In this document: in pieces, positions 11,669 to 20,792 of the stretch
Numbering within the stretch: position 1 is the first letter of the stretch
How the letters are laid out: each line of letters starts with the position of its first letter
Origin: Phialocephala subalpina
Taxonomy: Eukaryota > Ascomycota > Leotiomycetes > Helotiales > Mollisiaceae
NCBI GenBank assembly: GCA_900073065.1
Contig: FJOG01000021.1
Span: forward strand, 1,174,310-1,195,101
Length of the DNA stretch: 20,792 nt
Direction of reading: 5' to 3'
Notes under the pieces: model-generated
The model's input: only the letters and a program-made list of their open reading frames with translations
Database searches by the model: none
Told to the model about the DNA's origin: nothing
Program-made: the position numbers and the translations under genes

Positions 11669-12888
11669 CTATGCATCAGCTTGCACTCTCTTGACGACCT
11701 CCAAAATATGAGGGAAGAGTTTATCTTCTTGCGCCAGACCACAGACCTTCTTCACAACCTCCTCCGCCGAGTTGTCAGCCATGATCTTTGCCAACTCCTC
11801 ACTCTCCTCATCACCCTCAACATTCTGGAATCGGAAAGCCATCTCTGCAGCGTCAAGTAACGCATCGAAGGGCTTGCCCTCCTCAGCGAGCTCGGCAGCA
11901 GGACCAATAAAGCGTTCCTTGCGGCTCAACTTCCTCAAGGGAGCACGACCAACACGCTCAACAGCATCCTCAAGATGGGGATTGCCAATGCGCTTGATGA
12001 TCTTCTCCACGTATGCCTTTTGTTCCTCCTCTTCAATTCCGTGTTTCCCAACAATCAATGTGCTGGTCTCGGCGAGTGCCTTTCGAACCTCATCGACGAT
12101 TTGTGGGTCTTGCAGAGCATCGTAGACAGTGGTCTTCTTGTGGTAGTATCCGTGGTATGCTGCCGCAGCATGGCCGGTATTGACAGTGAACAGCTTTCGC
12201 TCGATATATGGGATCAGATCATCAACCCACTTCACGCCCTTGATCGGAGGAGGAGCGTGGTCGTGGAACGGCGATCGGTCTACAACCCACTCGTAGAACT
12301 TCTCAAGTTTGACATCCAAACCTGCATTGGGGTCTTGCGCAGGCACAATACGGTCAATGGCAGAGTTGGCATATCGTGCTCGCTCGTGGTGGTCGTCAAG
12401 TCGTTCTTCGGGGGTGTGGTTGGGGTGTTTGATGTGGTCGGCAAGAGTGTCGGTGGCGCCAATTGCATTCTCACATGCAATGACTGCTATGGGTGTGGCA
12501 TCGTTTGGTCTCGCATCAACTCCTTTGGCGATGACTGGAGCGATAAACTTGAGAATGTTGGGGCCAACGGAGCAGGTGACAACGTCAGCGGTTGTGATCT
12601 CCTCGATCACCTGTGCTTCGTTGTACTTCGAATTGATAGCGCGGTAGTTGGTGATTGTGGTCGTGCTGGTTCCTTCCGATCCGACTTGGATGACTTTGTA
12701 GGATTTCGATGCGTTCAATTGGTCGATCACGCTATCCATGACATCGCAGAAGACGACCTCATATCCGGAGTGGTGGAGGCTAGCGGACGATTAGCAGCAA
12801 ACTCACCGAACTTCATGGGGCAAACTACTTACAATTCAGCAACGAATCCTCTTCCAATGTTACCGGCACCGAAATGAACAGCCTTCAT
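11669..12888 (-). CDS. mpdA: Mannitol-1-phosphate 5-dehydrogenase, 2 exons
   Basis: The enzyme interconverts fructose-6-phosphate and mannitol-1-phosphate with NAD(H), the entry step of fungal mannitol synthesis, in the cytosol. Exons 12833-12888 and 11669-12779 flank a 53-nt intron and join to 1167 nt, 388 aa, matching the usual fungal length. The N-terminus [15 protein letters not shown] carries the GxGxxGxG dinucleotide motif (7-14). The polyol-specific long-chain dehydrogenase active-site block is KLFTVNTGH, with Lys214, Asn219 and His222 as the expected catalytic set. [10 protein letters not shown] and [12 protein letters not shown] are further family blocks. The start has a near-ideal context, GCCACCATG, and a TATA-like box lies 178 nt upstream. 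Mannitol is a carbon store and antioxidant in fungi; a link to the nearby catalase is only speculation, since the unrelated SEC27 and a hydrolase lie between. Confidence 0.95.
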
Positions 12889-13065
12889 GGTGGCAAGCTT
12901 GTTGGTTTTGAAAGGCTGAGAGGGTTGAGAAGAGGCAGTGACTCTAGAGTGGAGAGACCAAACGGATCGTATGCTTTCGTTATAGAAGCAGCTGGAACTT
13001 CGTTACAGGCAGTGTTCACGGTGGTTGAATCGTGGAGAAAGTGAGACAGCGGCGCAGAGCTGGGT

Positions 13066-13073
13066 ACTTATAC
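13066..13073 (-). promoter_or_regulatory. TATA-like box of the mannitol-1-phosphate dehydrogenase gene
   Basis: The minus strand reads TATAAGTA within GAGTATAAGTACC, 178 nt upstream of the start codon. The distance resembles that of the TATA box of the GMC gene. No other good TATA candidate lies closer. Confidence 0.5.
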
Positions 13074-14252
13074 TCCAGTGCAGGAAGTGGGCGTCAATGA
13101 AGCGAGGATTTGACTCTTCATGAGCGAGCAAGGCTGGAGGACTACGTTGGTGCATTCTCATCTGGGCTGCCGCGAACATACCCAAACCCTGCTGAGTCCA
13201 GGATCTCAACCCAGGCCCAACCTAACAAAATGCACGCTTCCCAAGCCAATGCGGGGAGGCCTGTGACTGGCTAGAGGCTTGGAACACTGGGGTTTGATTG
13301 GTGCATGTCGAGGCCTGCGGTCTTATGCGGCAGCTACTAATGCCCATGACGCAAAGTTGCCGTACATACCAAGAAATGCGGGCAATCGGACGCTGCGCAC
13401 ATCGCAAACAAATGATACGATAGGTACAGATCGGCGGGGTTGAGGGGTACACAGAGGCTTGTGCAGTGAGGTCAAACTGCTTAAAGGGGTTGATGGCATA
13501 TGAGGCGTTATATGAGGGGTGAGACTGAGTGAGGATATGACTGAACATAAGCACAAAATGAGACTGTAGATAGTACCAGCAGCACCCATACTGCACTGGG
13601 AGAGCGTATCGGTGAGGGTGGGCACGCACGGCATACTGGAACTGGTTTCGTGCTCATGCTGCTGCCATGGCTGAGAAGTGCTGACTCAGGACGGACACAT
13701 TCTCGTTCTTGTTTTCGTTATCTCTACAGAGTGGTCCTTTGGGCCTCACGATGCTGCTCCATCACTGGCTCCTCGATCATTTTGGCCGTGCTCCCATTTA
13801 CCCACCTCGGTCTTATTTGTTCCTGCTCAATGGTCCAGGTCGTCTCCCCTTAACGCGTGCCCCTCGCCTTGCCCCTCGCCTAAGCGACAGCGATCAATCA
13901 CAGGGCCGACGTTGGCCCGTTTACCCTCCACCCGCAATCTAGACGGCCGTGAAGATATCGTGAGGCATCATCAGTAATGCCGACGCAACCAAAGACTTTT
14001 TTCTCGCCGCCGGACCTAATTTGCTGGCGAGACTCAAGATCCACCCAGCTGCAACATTCACGATACTATCGATTGCATGCTACACAGCCGCAATGGAAAC
14101 CAAAGTCCCATTCTTGCGCCATTTTTCTAATTATCTAACGGTTACTGCGGAAAGATGCATGTTCTGAAATCAAAACCACCGAGTAAACGAGTAAGTATCT
14201 CTGCTGCAAATCTTCCTCACATGCAAACAACCCAGAACGAAATCCCAACCAG

Positions 14253-14534
14253 ATGCAGGTAGAACATCTCTTAAAGGTCATATGCACGCAATACCCTCCT
14301 CCATGTCCGTCAGGCCCAAACGGGCCGCCATTTAATTCTCTTTCCCTCGATCTGGCAACAATTCGTGAGGCAATTTCAAGATACTCGTTGGTCTTCCTGG
14401 TGCTCCGACATGAACCGGACCGAGGGACCTATCGACCCCGTGGGCAATTATGGGATGTGATCCACTTCTCACATCAGTTCCACTCCGAATCTCTCCGAGA
14501 GATAATACCTACTCATGCAGGAAGAACATCTCTT
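14253..14534 (+). repeat. Short direct repeat, 20 bp, 19 identical
   Basis: ATGCAGGTAGAACATCTCTT (14253-14272) recurs as ATGCAGGAAGAACATCTCTT (14515-14534), 262 bp apart. The sequences around them are not alike. The function is unknown; it may be the remnant of an old duplication or chance. Confidence 0.6.
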
Positions 14535-15414
14535 CAAACGAAACTTCCAGCTGTGTGGAACTTTATCCCACGTGCAGCCGAGCTGCAGTTGATGGGGAGT
14601 TTGGGCATTTCCACTTTTGTTGGGTTTACGATCGATGAAAGTTGTGTTGAAGTGGGGTGAGATGGTGGGGTGATAGGGGCAAACTTGGAGGGGCAAACGC
14701 TGCACGTGCATGGCAGGTGATGCAGGTGTCGTGACCATGACTGGACTTCGGTACCAGACTTCATCTGAAGTGAATTCAGCCCTATGAGATGCAAGTGCAT
14801 TTGTGACACCAGTATGAGCCGCAGTGTTGCACGACCCTCAACGTTTCTTACTCGCAATAACCGTAGTGTAATGTTCCACTACTTTCTCGGCATTAATTAT
14901 GAGAAGTATTAGGAACTTTACCGCGAAATCGGTGCTTCCAATTTCAACAACAGATTGAAAATGCAACATCTCAAGGGCATTCGCTGGCGATCAACATCTA
15001 AGATGTCTTTAGAATGATTGTGATTCAGAAGTATATACACCGAAGCAAAATGCACCAGATGTTGAGGTATCTGAATATGACATCCTGCACAGACCAAAAC
15101 GGGAAGAAGTGTATACCATTTCAACTCTGGGACCGAACCTTACTGCAACGACATGACAGTATGCTAGTGCATATTGTGACATATAGTCCATATCAAAATC
15201 ACACATTGCCTACCCCAAGCTCTCGCCCAAACATCTTCCTTTCCTCGAACATAACATATCACATCGGCTGAAACCACGCTCGTTGAAATCACACTCGTTA
15301 GGACGAAATTTGCTGAGCTCTTTTTTTTCTACCAACCATATTCTAAACCCGTAAAACCTCACTTGAGGATACTGGACTGCGACCTCGCAAGAAATCCACG
15401 TCATCCACTCCAAA

Positions 15415-17205
15415 ATGCCAGGTTTCAAACTCCCAGCCCGTCTGCGCAATCTCGGGCGAAGCAAGCCTACCAAAACCACCAGATCCGACAAAGGCAAGGA
15501 ACCCGCCAAAGAAGTCACACCCACGCCAAACAACTCCCTCGACATCGATAACAAGGACTTCGAACTTGACCCTTCGGATTTCAACCCATTCGACCAGCCT
15601 GATATGACGCTCACACCAGACGGACGCTTATCCACCAAATCATTCCTGGATCCGTACTCAATCGTAGAGTCTGATCCAAGACAGACATTGTCCGACTATT
15701 TGAAGAAGTCCGACCTCAAGAGAGCAAAGACTCTCAAGGCGTCACGTGAAAGCCCTGCTTCATCGACCAGAATACGAAGGAGAGGATCAGGGAGCTTCCA
15801 GAAAGTCCCCATTGATCGAGTTTCGAAGTTAAAAGAAGAGACAGCTGAGGAACCTTTGCATCAACGAGTGCATGATCTGAGAACGGAGGACAAGAATCTG
15901 GGCACTCAGGTCTTGAGAGAGTCGAGACCCAAGAGTTTCAATGGCAAGCCAGCCCCAAGTTTCCAGAGGACCGCGGGGTACAAAGTGCCTCGTCGAGGAG
16001 AGGAGAGCTATCCAAGACCGCAACCACTCAAGGTCATTCGCCCTAAGCCTTCCCTTCTTCCTCTTCGAGAGGAGCAAGAGCATATTGTCTCGCCATCTTT
16101 CAACAAGCCTGTTTCATCACTGGCAAAGAAATCCCAGGAACAACTTTTGCGGACAGCACAACAGATTCTTGAGCCACCAACACGTACGGTGGATGTGCCA
16201 ATATCGTTGGACGAGGCCCTGAATTCTCCAACCAGACCACCCATGCCGAAGAGTCCAGATAGCGGGATTTCAGGCATGGGAAACGGTTCTCAAGTAGAAG
16301 CCGAAGGAAAGGGGAAAGCAACCGATGTGGATTCTCAGGTCTCGTATGCCCATAGCACACACCTAGAAAGCGACCCCGCTGACCATGAAAAGTCCCCAAC
16401 AGAGAAACTCGAGCGAAGCCGTCCTCGGCGACGAAATCAAAGATCCAAATCCTGTCCCATCAATCACAGCAGTTCTGGGCCCACACTCGGTCGACGCCCC
16501 TTCCGACATTCGCTCGATGACCCAAGGATAAATCGACAACCAAGCAGAGAGCGGATGCTCCCACGCGGTCGAGGCTCCTTCCGGCATTTGCTTGATCAAC
16601 CAAGAATAAGACGACAAACAAGCAGAGAGCGGATGGCATCAAACGACGGCTATCTCAGACTATACCTAAGGAAAAATGTCGGGCCAGAACTTGAAGATGG
16701 AGGGAAGCTTGCACAGATCTATGAGAACCAAGACAGACTCCGGGAAACAATCTTGGACAACCACTGGGACAAGATAATCGGTGAGCTGGGTCGTAGACCT
16801 ACACCAGAGACCATAGCTGATCTTACTCGGTACGATCAGAGTACAGGTGTACCGAGGAGCTGGGTACTTCGACAGTTTCGGGATCCTCAAGACCCTCGGA
16901 AATGGGACTTGAGAGAATTGCCTGTGAGGATCCATGACTTTCACAACTTGAAGCACGTATCCGCGGTACGGTGGACGCCAGAAACAGAAGTGACCATGTC
17001 AGGCGCAGTGGCCGTGGTCGAGGATGCCGGAGGAGTCAAGTTGACACTGGCGGAAAAGGTAAAGACGAAGTGGAACAAGTATTCGAGGAAACAAGACGAC
17101 GACCCTTTGGTGTCTAATTGCCCCACAGCAGAGGCTAACAAAGAACTTTGCCTTGAAAGAAGACTCAAGAGGAAACTAGGACTTCAAAGGGCTGGGATAT
17201 GTTGA
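15415..17205 (+). CDS. Hypothetical basic, largely disordered protein (596 aa), intronless
   Basis: I do not recognise this protein. It is one uninterrupted frame of 597 codons starting CAAAATG, a good fungal context, after a T-rich leader. Residues 1 to about 410 look disordered: rich in Ser, Pro, Arg and Lys, with basic clusters (TRIRRRGSG, RPRRRNQRSKS) that could serve as nuclear signals or phosphorylation sites. A 26-residue unit occurs twice in tandem, FRHSLDDPRINRQPSRERM (363-381) and FRHLLDQPRIRRQTSRERM (389-407). The C-terminal part, about 410-560 (from DGYLRLYLRKNVGPEL to LAEKVKTKWNKYSRK), has mixed hydrophobic and charged composition and is probably folded. There is no signal peptide or membrane segment. 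Codon use looks like that of its neighbours, so I take it as a real gene. The role is unknown. Confidence 0.75.
   Translation: MPGFKLPARLRNLGRSKPTKTTRSDKGKEPAKEVTPTPNNSLDIDNKDFELDPSDFNPFDQPDMTLTPDGRLSTKSFLDPYSIVESDPRQTLSDYLKKSDLKRAKTLKASRESPASSTRIRRRGSGSFQKVPIDRVSKLKEETAEEPLHQRVHDLRTEDKNLGTQVLRESRPKSFNGKPAPSFQRTAGYKVPRRGEESYPRPQPLKVIRPKPSLLPLREEQEHIVSPSFNKPVSSLAKKSQEQLLRTAQQILEPPTRTVDVPISLDEALNSPTRPPMPKSPDSGISGMGNGSQVEAEGKGKATDVDSQVSYAHSTHLESDPADHEKSPTEKLERSRPRRRNQRSKSCPINHSSSGPTLGRRPFRHSLDDPRINRQPSRERMLPRGRGSFRHLLDQPRIRRQTSRERMASNDGYLRLYLRKNVGPELEDGGKLAQIYENQDRLRETILDNHWDKIIGELGRRPTPETIADLTRYDQSTGVPRSWVLRQFRDPQDPRKWDLRELPVRIHDFHNLKHVSAVRWTPETEVTMSGAVAVVEDAGGVKLTLAEKVKTKWNKYSRKQDDDPLVSNCPTAEANKELCLERRLKRKLGLQRAGIC
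16501..16635 (+). repeat. In-frame 78-bp tandem repeat within the hypothetical gene
   Basis: Two copies, 16501-16557 and 16579-16635, have starts 78 bp (26 codons) apart. By hand alignment 48 of 57 bases and 15 of 19 residues match, the last 17 bases (encoding the end, SRERM) being identical. It is an older, diverged duplication kept in frame. Confidence 0.9.
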
Positions 17206-17715
17206 GCATTTGTACATGATGTTGCGTGTTTGGCAAGTAATTTGAGCGAAATTGGAATGATTGAAACCCCTCTAAACATATTTCTGCTCTGGTGGACTGT
17301 ATACCCATCAAGCAGATAGAGCTTGTAAACGATGGACGGTAGCAAGATGAAAGGTTACAATGAATAATTGATGATTTGCCCTCTCCTTGAATAGTTGTGA
17401 AAATCGTCGCCGCTCGAAAAACTCTGCTTCTAGCATCTAGATCGAGCAATACTGGCCCCTTGTCGAATTAACTATAACCTCTATGTGAAGCTCAACTTCG
17501 CGCAAATCAGATTGACCTCGTAATACCGTATCTGCGAACTTGGTTTGAATATATTTAAATTTGTTGAATAGATGTGAAGTCGGTATCGCGACGAGAGAGC
17601 ACGCCAGCGACCCCGCCAAAAAAGCAGCAAGGTCAAACATCATCAACATCATCAACATCAATCCAACACAACAATACATTAACAGCCACAATCCCCATTT
17701 CAACCTCCCCAATCG
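17206..17715. promoter_or_regulatory. Region upstream of the rhodanese-like gene
   Basis: This 510-nt stretch holds the 3' UTR of the hypothetical gene and the promoter of the next one. A TATA-like TATATTTAA lies at 17550-17558, about 160 nt before the ATG. The leader contains an ACATCATCA 9-bp unit repeated about 2.7 times (17637-17660), and the leader is CA-rich as in many fungal 5' UTRs. No gene is seen. Confidence 0.55.
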
Positions 17716-18354
17716 ATGCGCAGAATGTCATCACACACAGTAGCCACTCTCCCCCGCCTCTCCTCCACCGACCTCTCCCAAATCCTTCTCTCGACCGCTT
17801 CCTCGAACGTCGACGCCTCAACCCCTCCATCCAAAATCGCAATCGTAGACGTACGCGATGATGGTGAGTCTACCCTCCACCATCCACATACCTGTGCCAG
17901 AAGCTAAGCATCTACAGATCACATAGGAGGTCACATCAAACACTCAATCCACGCCCCATCAAACACCCTCGACTACAAAATCCCCGAACTAGTCCGCAAG
18001 CTCAAAGACAAAGAAACAGTCGTCTTCCACTGCGCGCTTTCCCAGCAACGTGGTCCCTCTGCAGCTCTACGATACATCCGGGAACGAGACCGTCTGCTAC
18101 ACCTGGGAGCGCATATCGAGAGTGGTAGTGGGGTTGGCCAGGTGCTGAAGAAGAATAGGGAGGATGAGGTGAAGGAAGGAAATGATAAGGACGCCGAGGG
18201 AGAGTGGGAAGACATTGAAGAGGGCAAGGAAGAGAAGAAGGAGCAGAAGGTCTACGTCCTGGATAGGGGATTTGTGGGATGGCAGGAGAGATTTGGTGAG
18301 GATCCGAGGTTGACGGAGGGGTATAGGAAGGAGATTTGGCAGAATGGTTATTAA
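17716..18354 (+). CDS. Rhodanese-domain, Cdc25/Ych1-like phosphatase or arsenate reductase-like protein, 2 exons
   Basis: Exons 17716-17863 and 17918-18354 flank a 54-nt GT-AG intron and join to 585 nt, 194 aa. A second ATG at 17725 would give 191 aa; both contexts are acceptable. The rhodanese fold begins around IAIVDVRDDDHIGGHIKHS (41-59), and the active-site loop is HCALSQQRG with Cys88 and Arg94 (HCX5R). A seven-residue CX5R loop is typical of Cdc25-type phosphatases and the yeast Ych1/Acr2 proteins; sulfurtransferases usually have a shorter loop. So phosphatase or arsenate reductase activity is more likely than thiosulfate sulfurtransferase. A Glu/Lys-rich insert (about 130-170) separates the loop from the conserved end YVLDRGFVGWQERFG. 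That insert makes the protein longer than yeast Ych1 (148 aa). No targeting signal is clear. The substrate is unknown. Confidence 0.88.
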
Positions 18355-19571
18355 TGCACTTCATTGCGAGCATGGCAAGACTACATTGCAGGAGTTCAGA
18401 TGGGCATGTTGGAGTATGGATACAGGGTCGATCATTCTGGCTGTGACAGAGGCTGGATTATAAACAGACATTAGGAGGGCAAAACCACAATACCACGAAC
18501 AATCGCATTTCTCGCTGCTATTGAGCGGAAGGAAAATGGAGCCCAGGGCAACCGTTCTTGAAACACAGGGTGGCGGGGAGTTTATGGTTACGACATGATG
18601 CTCTAGCAGCGGAGTCGATGTGATGCTGAACTTGCTACTTCGCGAGAATCTCTGCGACCCTCCAACTCTTCCGAATGGACTTTGGATTGCATGCAATGCT
18701 CGGAATTTCCCAATTTATTTGCTAATTGTGCTCTACAAGCCCTTCTTTTAAGGATATATCAGTTCGAAGATCAAGTTGCTAGAATCTCTACTGGAATGCG
18801 AGTGGTATTGGTATAAGTACCTAGAGCTTAATCTGGGCTGCTACAGAGGCACCTCGAGAAGGTGGGAGCTCACTGCCTTTTATACCTTTTACATATCGTT
18901 AGATGTGCAACAAAAGTCTGTTCTTTGTGTCATGACTTCTTTCCTACTTTCTGTTCTGGTATGACTTCGCTGAAAACACGGGACCGATTCCCTTTACGGC
19001 TTCGTCTCCCATCTCAACAGATGCTTCCAGTCGCTGGTTTTTTTTGGGGCATGTCTGAATGATGATTCAGGAGCTGGAGATGTTTGCAGTTATTGAATGC
19101 TCCTCGTAAAGTCTATGTACAGTACTTCCACTGATTTTCATCTGTTTCCAACACATTGCCGCCGGGGAATTGAGGAGGAGATGTCATCATGTGATATCTA
19201 TCTCGTCATGGTTCAGCCCTATCCTTCTACTATGGTACGCCAGAAGTCCGACGAGGCTGAACACAGGCAAGTGCCCAATCAAGCTGCGAGCTTCCTGGTG
19301 CCCAGCACTCTCATAGTCTTGGCTGATGAGGCTCTATCCACATCTAAGCTATTTGCAGGGGACTTGTCTTCAAGTGACAACCTCCGAGAACACCTTAGTC
19401 TTTTTCTATGAAATAATGACGGAGATGAAGATGAACGACGATGATGTCTGAGCATCATGCCCCAATATACCTTCGCCCATCCCGGTTGACATTGCACTCT
19501 TGAATACCTTTCTTGTACAACCTCAAATCCTGCAAGAAACCTCTCGTCAATCGTCTCGCAACACCACAACA
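18355..19571. other. Intergenic region without a supported gene
   Basis: This 1.2 kb stretch follows the rhodanese-like stop and precedes the membrane-protein gene, both on the plus strand. Short open frames here (for example 19097-19411) show no known motif, no splice support and no good start context. It should hold the 3' UTR of the former and the promoter of the latter. No tRNA, repeat or strong hairpin was found. Confidence 0.5.
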
Positions 19572-20492
19572 ATGCTTCTCCCTCGTTTCTGGTCATCACC
19601 ACCCCCACCCCCAACCTACGAACCCCCCTTCGGCAACCGCTACTGCCACCTCTGGGACCGCGTCTTCCACAAACAAAAACAATGCCCCAACCCCGCCATC
19701 CAAACATACCACCCCACCAACGCACCTCCCGGAACAGTCGCCCACTCCACAGGCAGCGGCAGCACCAACACCTCAGACCCGTCTGGCCCCGCAGGAGGCA
19801 GTATATTCATCGTTGTCGTCTTGTGCATTGTCGGAGCTGGGATCGCGATTTGTTTAACGACTGTGATACACAGTCTGGTTAAGACGCATAAGAGGAAGAG
19901 GAAGTTTATTAGGGAGAGGGAGGCTGCTGCGAGGGAAGGGAGACCTTTGCCTAGAGAACCGGCTAGGGCAAGAGGATGGTTTGGAAGAGGGAATGGGAAT
20001 AGGAATGAACATGGAATGGGAGCAGGAGATATGGAAATGGGACGCTTCAGAAGAGGACTGAGCCGTGCAAGGTCAATCGCGAAACCAAATGGTGAGGTGC
20101 AGGTCCATATGCCACCTCCCAGTCGAATCCGCCCAAGCACAAATCTCCCAGGCCCAAGACCTAGCAATCAGAACACTACAAGGCGGCCGAGGACAGATCA
20201 ACCGCCCCGTTATTCCCCACCGCAATACGACAACACATCAAGAGGGTCTCCAATAGCAGACCAATTCGCAGAACAGAGAATGAATGAAGAAGCTGCAGGA
20301 TCTGGAGAGAGACCTCACACCCCACCGCCGATGTATGCGCAGAGGATGGGGGATAGGATGTATGAGTGGGAGGATATCGATGACGACGGGACGCCGGCAC
20401 CGGATTATGTTAGTACGAGTTGGAATCCTTGGAATCAGACGGAGTCGAGAAGGCATGCGGGGCTGGGATATAGGAGAGGTGGGAGGTTATAA
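19572..20492 (+). CDS. Single-pass membrane protein with four PPxY motifs (possible Rsp5/NEDD4 adaptor)
   Basis: This intronless gene encodes 306 aa. The start is the first ATG (context ACAATG) of a frame open from 19500. One hydrophobic helix, about residues 77-99 (SIFIVVVLCIVGAGIAICLTTVI), is followed at once by a strongly basic stretch THKRKRKFIRERE. By the positive-inside rule the C-terminus faces the cytosol. There is no cleavable signal peptide. The roughly 200-residue tail is disordered, Arg/Gly/Pro-rich, and holds PPRY (211-214), PPQY (216-219) and PPMY (252-255). A fourth, PPTY (13-16), is on the N-terminal side. PPxY motifs bind WW domains, and fungal Rsp5-type ubiquitin ligases use membrane adaptors with such motifs. 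That role is inference; the family is unknown to me. The stop codon directly borders the AT-rich block, so its 3' UTR lies within it. Confidence 0.8.
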   Translation: MLLPRFWSSPPPPPTYEPPFGNRYCHLWDRVFHKQKQCPNPAIQTYHPTNAPPGTVAHSTGSGSTNTSDPSGPAGGSIFIVVVLCIVGAGIAICLTTVIHSLVKTHKRKRKFIREREAAAREGRPLPREPARARGWFGRGNGNRNEHGMGAGDMEMGRFRRGLSRARSIAKPNGEVQVHMPPPSRIRPSTNLPGPRPSNQNTTRRPRTDQPPRYSPPQYDNTSRGSPIADQFAEQRMNEEAAGSGERPHTPPPMYAQRMGDRMYEWEDIDDDGTPAPDYVSTSWNPWNQTESRRHAGLGYRRGGRL

Positions 20493-20792
20493 AAAGAATT
20501 TGAAATTATGGAAATATATTTATTATTAGATTATATTAAGTTTATAAAAGGAAATAACTTTATTTTATTTTGAGAAATATTATAATAAAATTATATAAAT
20601 TTCTAAAAAGATTTCTTATATTAAATAATTTTAAAAATAATATTAATTATATATTTTCTAATATATAAAGAATTTATTATATTTTAATAATAATTAAATT
20701 TTCGTTTATTTATTTTATTTATATATTTATTTAATATATAATAATTATTTTTATATAATAATTAACGAATTAATTTAATTTATAATTAAAAA
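20493..20792. other. Extremely AT-rich flank, right edge
   Basis: From 20521 to 20792 I count 16 G or C in 272 nt, about 6%. The switch from balanced coding DNA to almost pure A and T happens within about 30 nt of the last stop codon. No reading frame or element is visible. It fits an AT-isochore border, possibly an extreme product of repeat-induced point mutation. Such low G+C also makes a chimeric join worth excluding. Confidence 0.85.

Larger units (their letters stand above)
12889..15414. other. Gene-poor 2.5 kb divergent intergenic region
   Basis: No reading frame here resembles a known protein, and none is supported by splice structure. Contents seen: a TATA-like box for the dehydrogenase (13066-13073), three AGGGG stress-response-like motifs (13443-13519), a near-perfect 12-bp tandem GCCCCTCGCCTT/GCCCCTCGCCTA (13859-13882), a 20-bp direct repeat with one mismatch (14253-14272 and 14515-14534), and a T-rich tract about 85-95 nt before the ATG at 15415. 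It is long for a fungal promoter region and could hide a non-coding RNA or a divergent gene I do not recognise. Confidence 0.5.

Noticed and set aside
11975..12877. A 300-aa plus-strand open frame opposite the mannitol-1-phosphate dehydrogenase gene.
   Set aside because: It lies entirely antisense to a clear, conserved gene, starts without a good context, and has no recognisable motif. It is a shadow of codon bias.
14253..14660. A possible 135-aa gene in the long intergenic region.
   Set aside because: No known motif, ordinary composition and no promoter or splice support. I leave it as intergenic.

Overview
The window reads as nuclear DNA of a filamentous ascomycete (Pezizomycotina). Genes carry short spliceosomal introns, mostly 45-55 nt, with fungal branch points. 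Start contexts are of the CAMMATG type, TATA-like boxes lie roughly 150-180 nt upstream of several starts, and the proteins look like typical Pezizomycotina orthologues. I cannot fix the class. Both ends are extremely AT-rich: by hand count the last 272 nt hold about 6% G+C and the first 120 nt about 17%. The GC-balanced part is therefore a gene island between AT-rich blocks, as in bipartite fungal genomes shaped by repeat-induced point mutation (RIP).

Layout, left to right: AT block (1-~175); a 10-exon monofunctional catalase on the minus strand (216-2173); a 1.8 kb divergent promoter region; a 5-exon GMC-family FAD oxidoreductase on the plus strand (3963-5895); an HSL-family alpha/beta hydrolase (6261-7316, minus), convergent with the GMC gene; an exact 250-bp tandem duplication (7668-8167); beta'-COP/Sec27 of the COPI coat (8207-11186, minus); mannitol-1-phosphate 5-dehydrogenase (11669-12888, minus); a 2.5 kb gene-poor stretch; an intronless 596-aa, mostly disordered protein of unknown function (15415-17205, plus); a rhodanese/Cdc25-like protein with an HCX5R loop (17716-18354, plus); 1.2 kb without a gene; and a single-pass membrane protein with four PPxY motifs (19572-20492, plus). 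The terminal AT block starts at the last stop codon.

Most genes are independent housekeeping or metabolic genes, not an obvious cluster. The one neighbour pair with a plausible joint role is the head-to-head catalase and GMC oxidoreductase. Many GMC oxidases make H2O2, which catalase removes, and the two share one upstream region. The most unusual structural features are an 8-nt microexon and a probable GC-AG intron in the catalase gene, the perfect 250-bp tandem repeat, the PPxY-rich membrane protein and the abrupt AT-rich borders. I see no CRISPR array, tRNA, rRNA, transposase or biosynthetic backbone gene.
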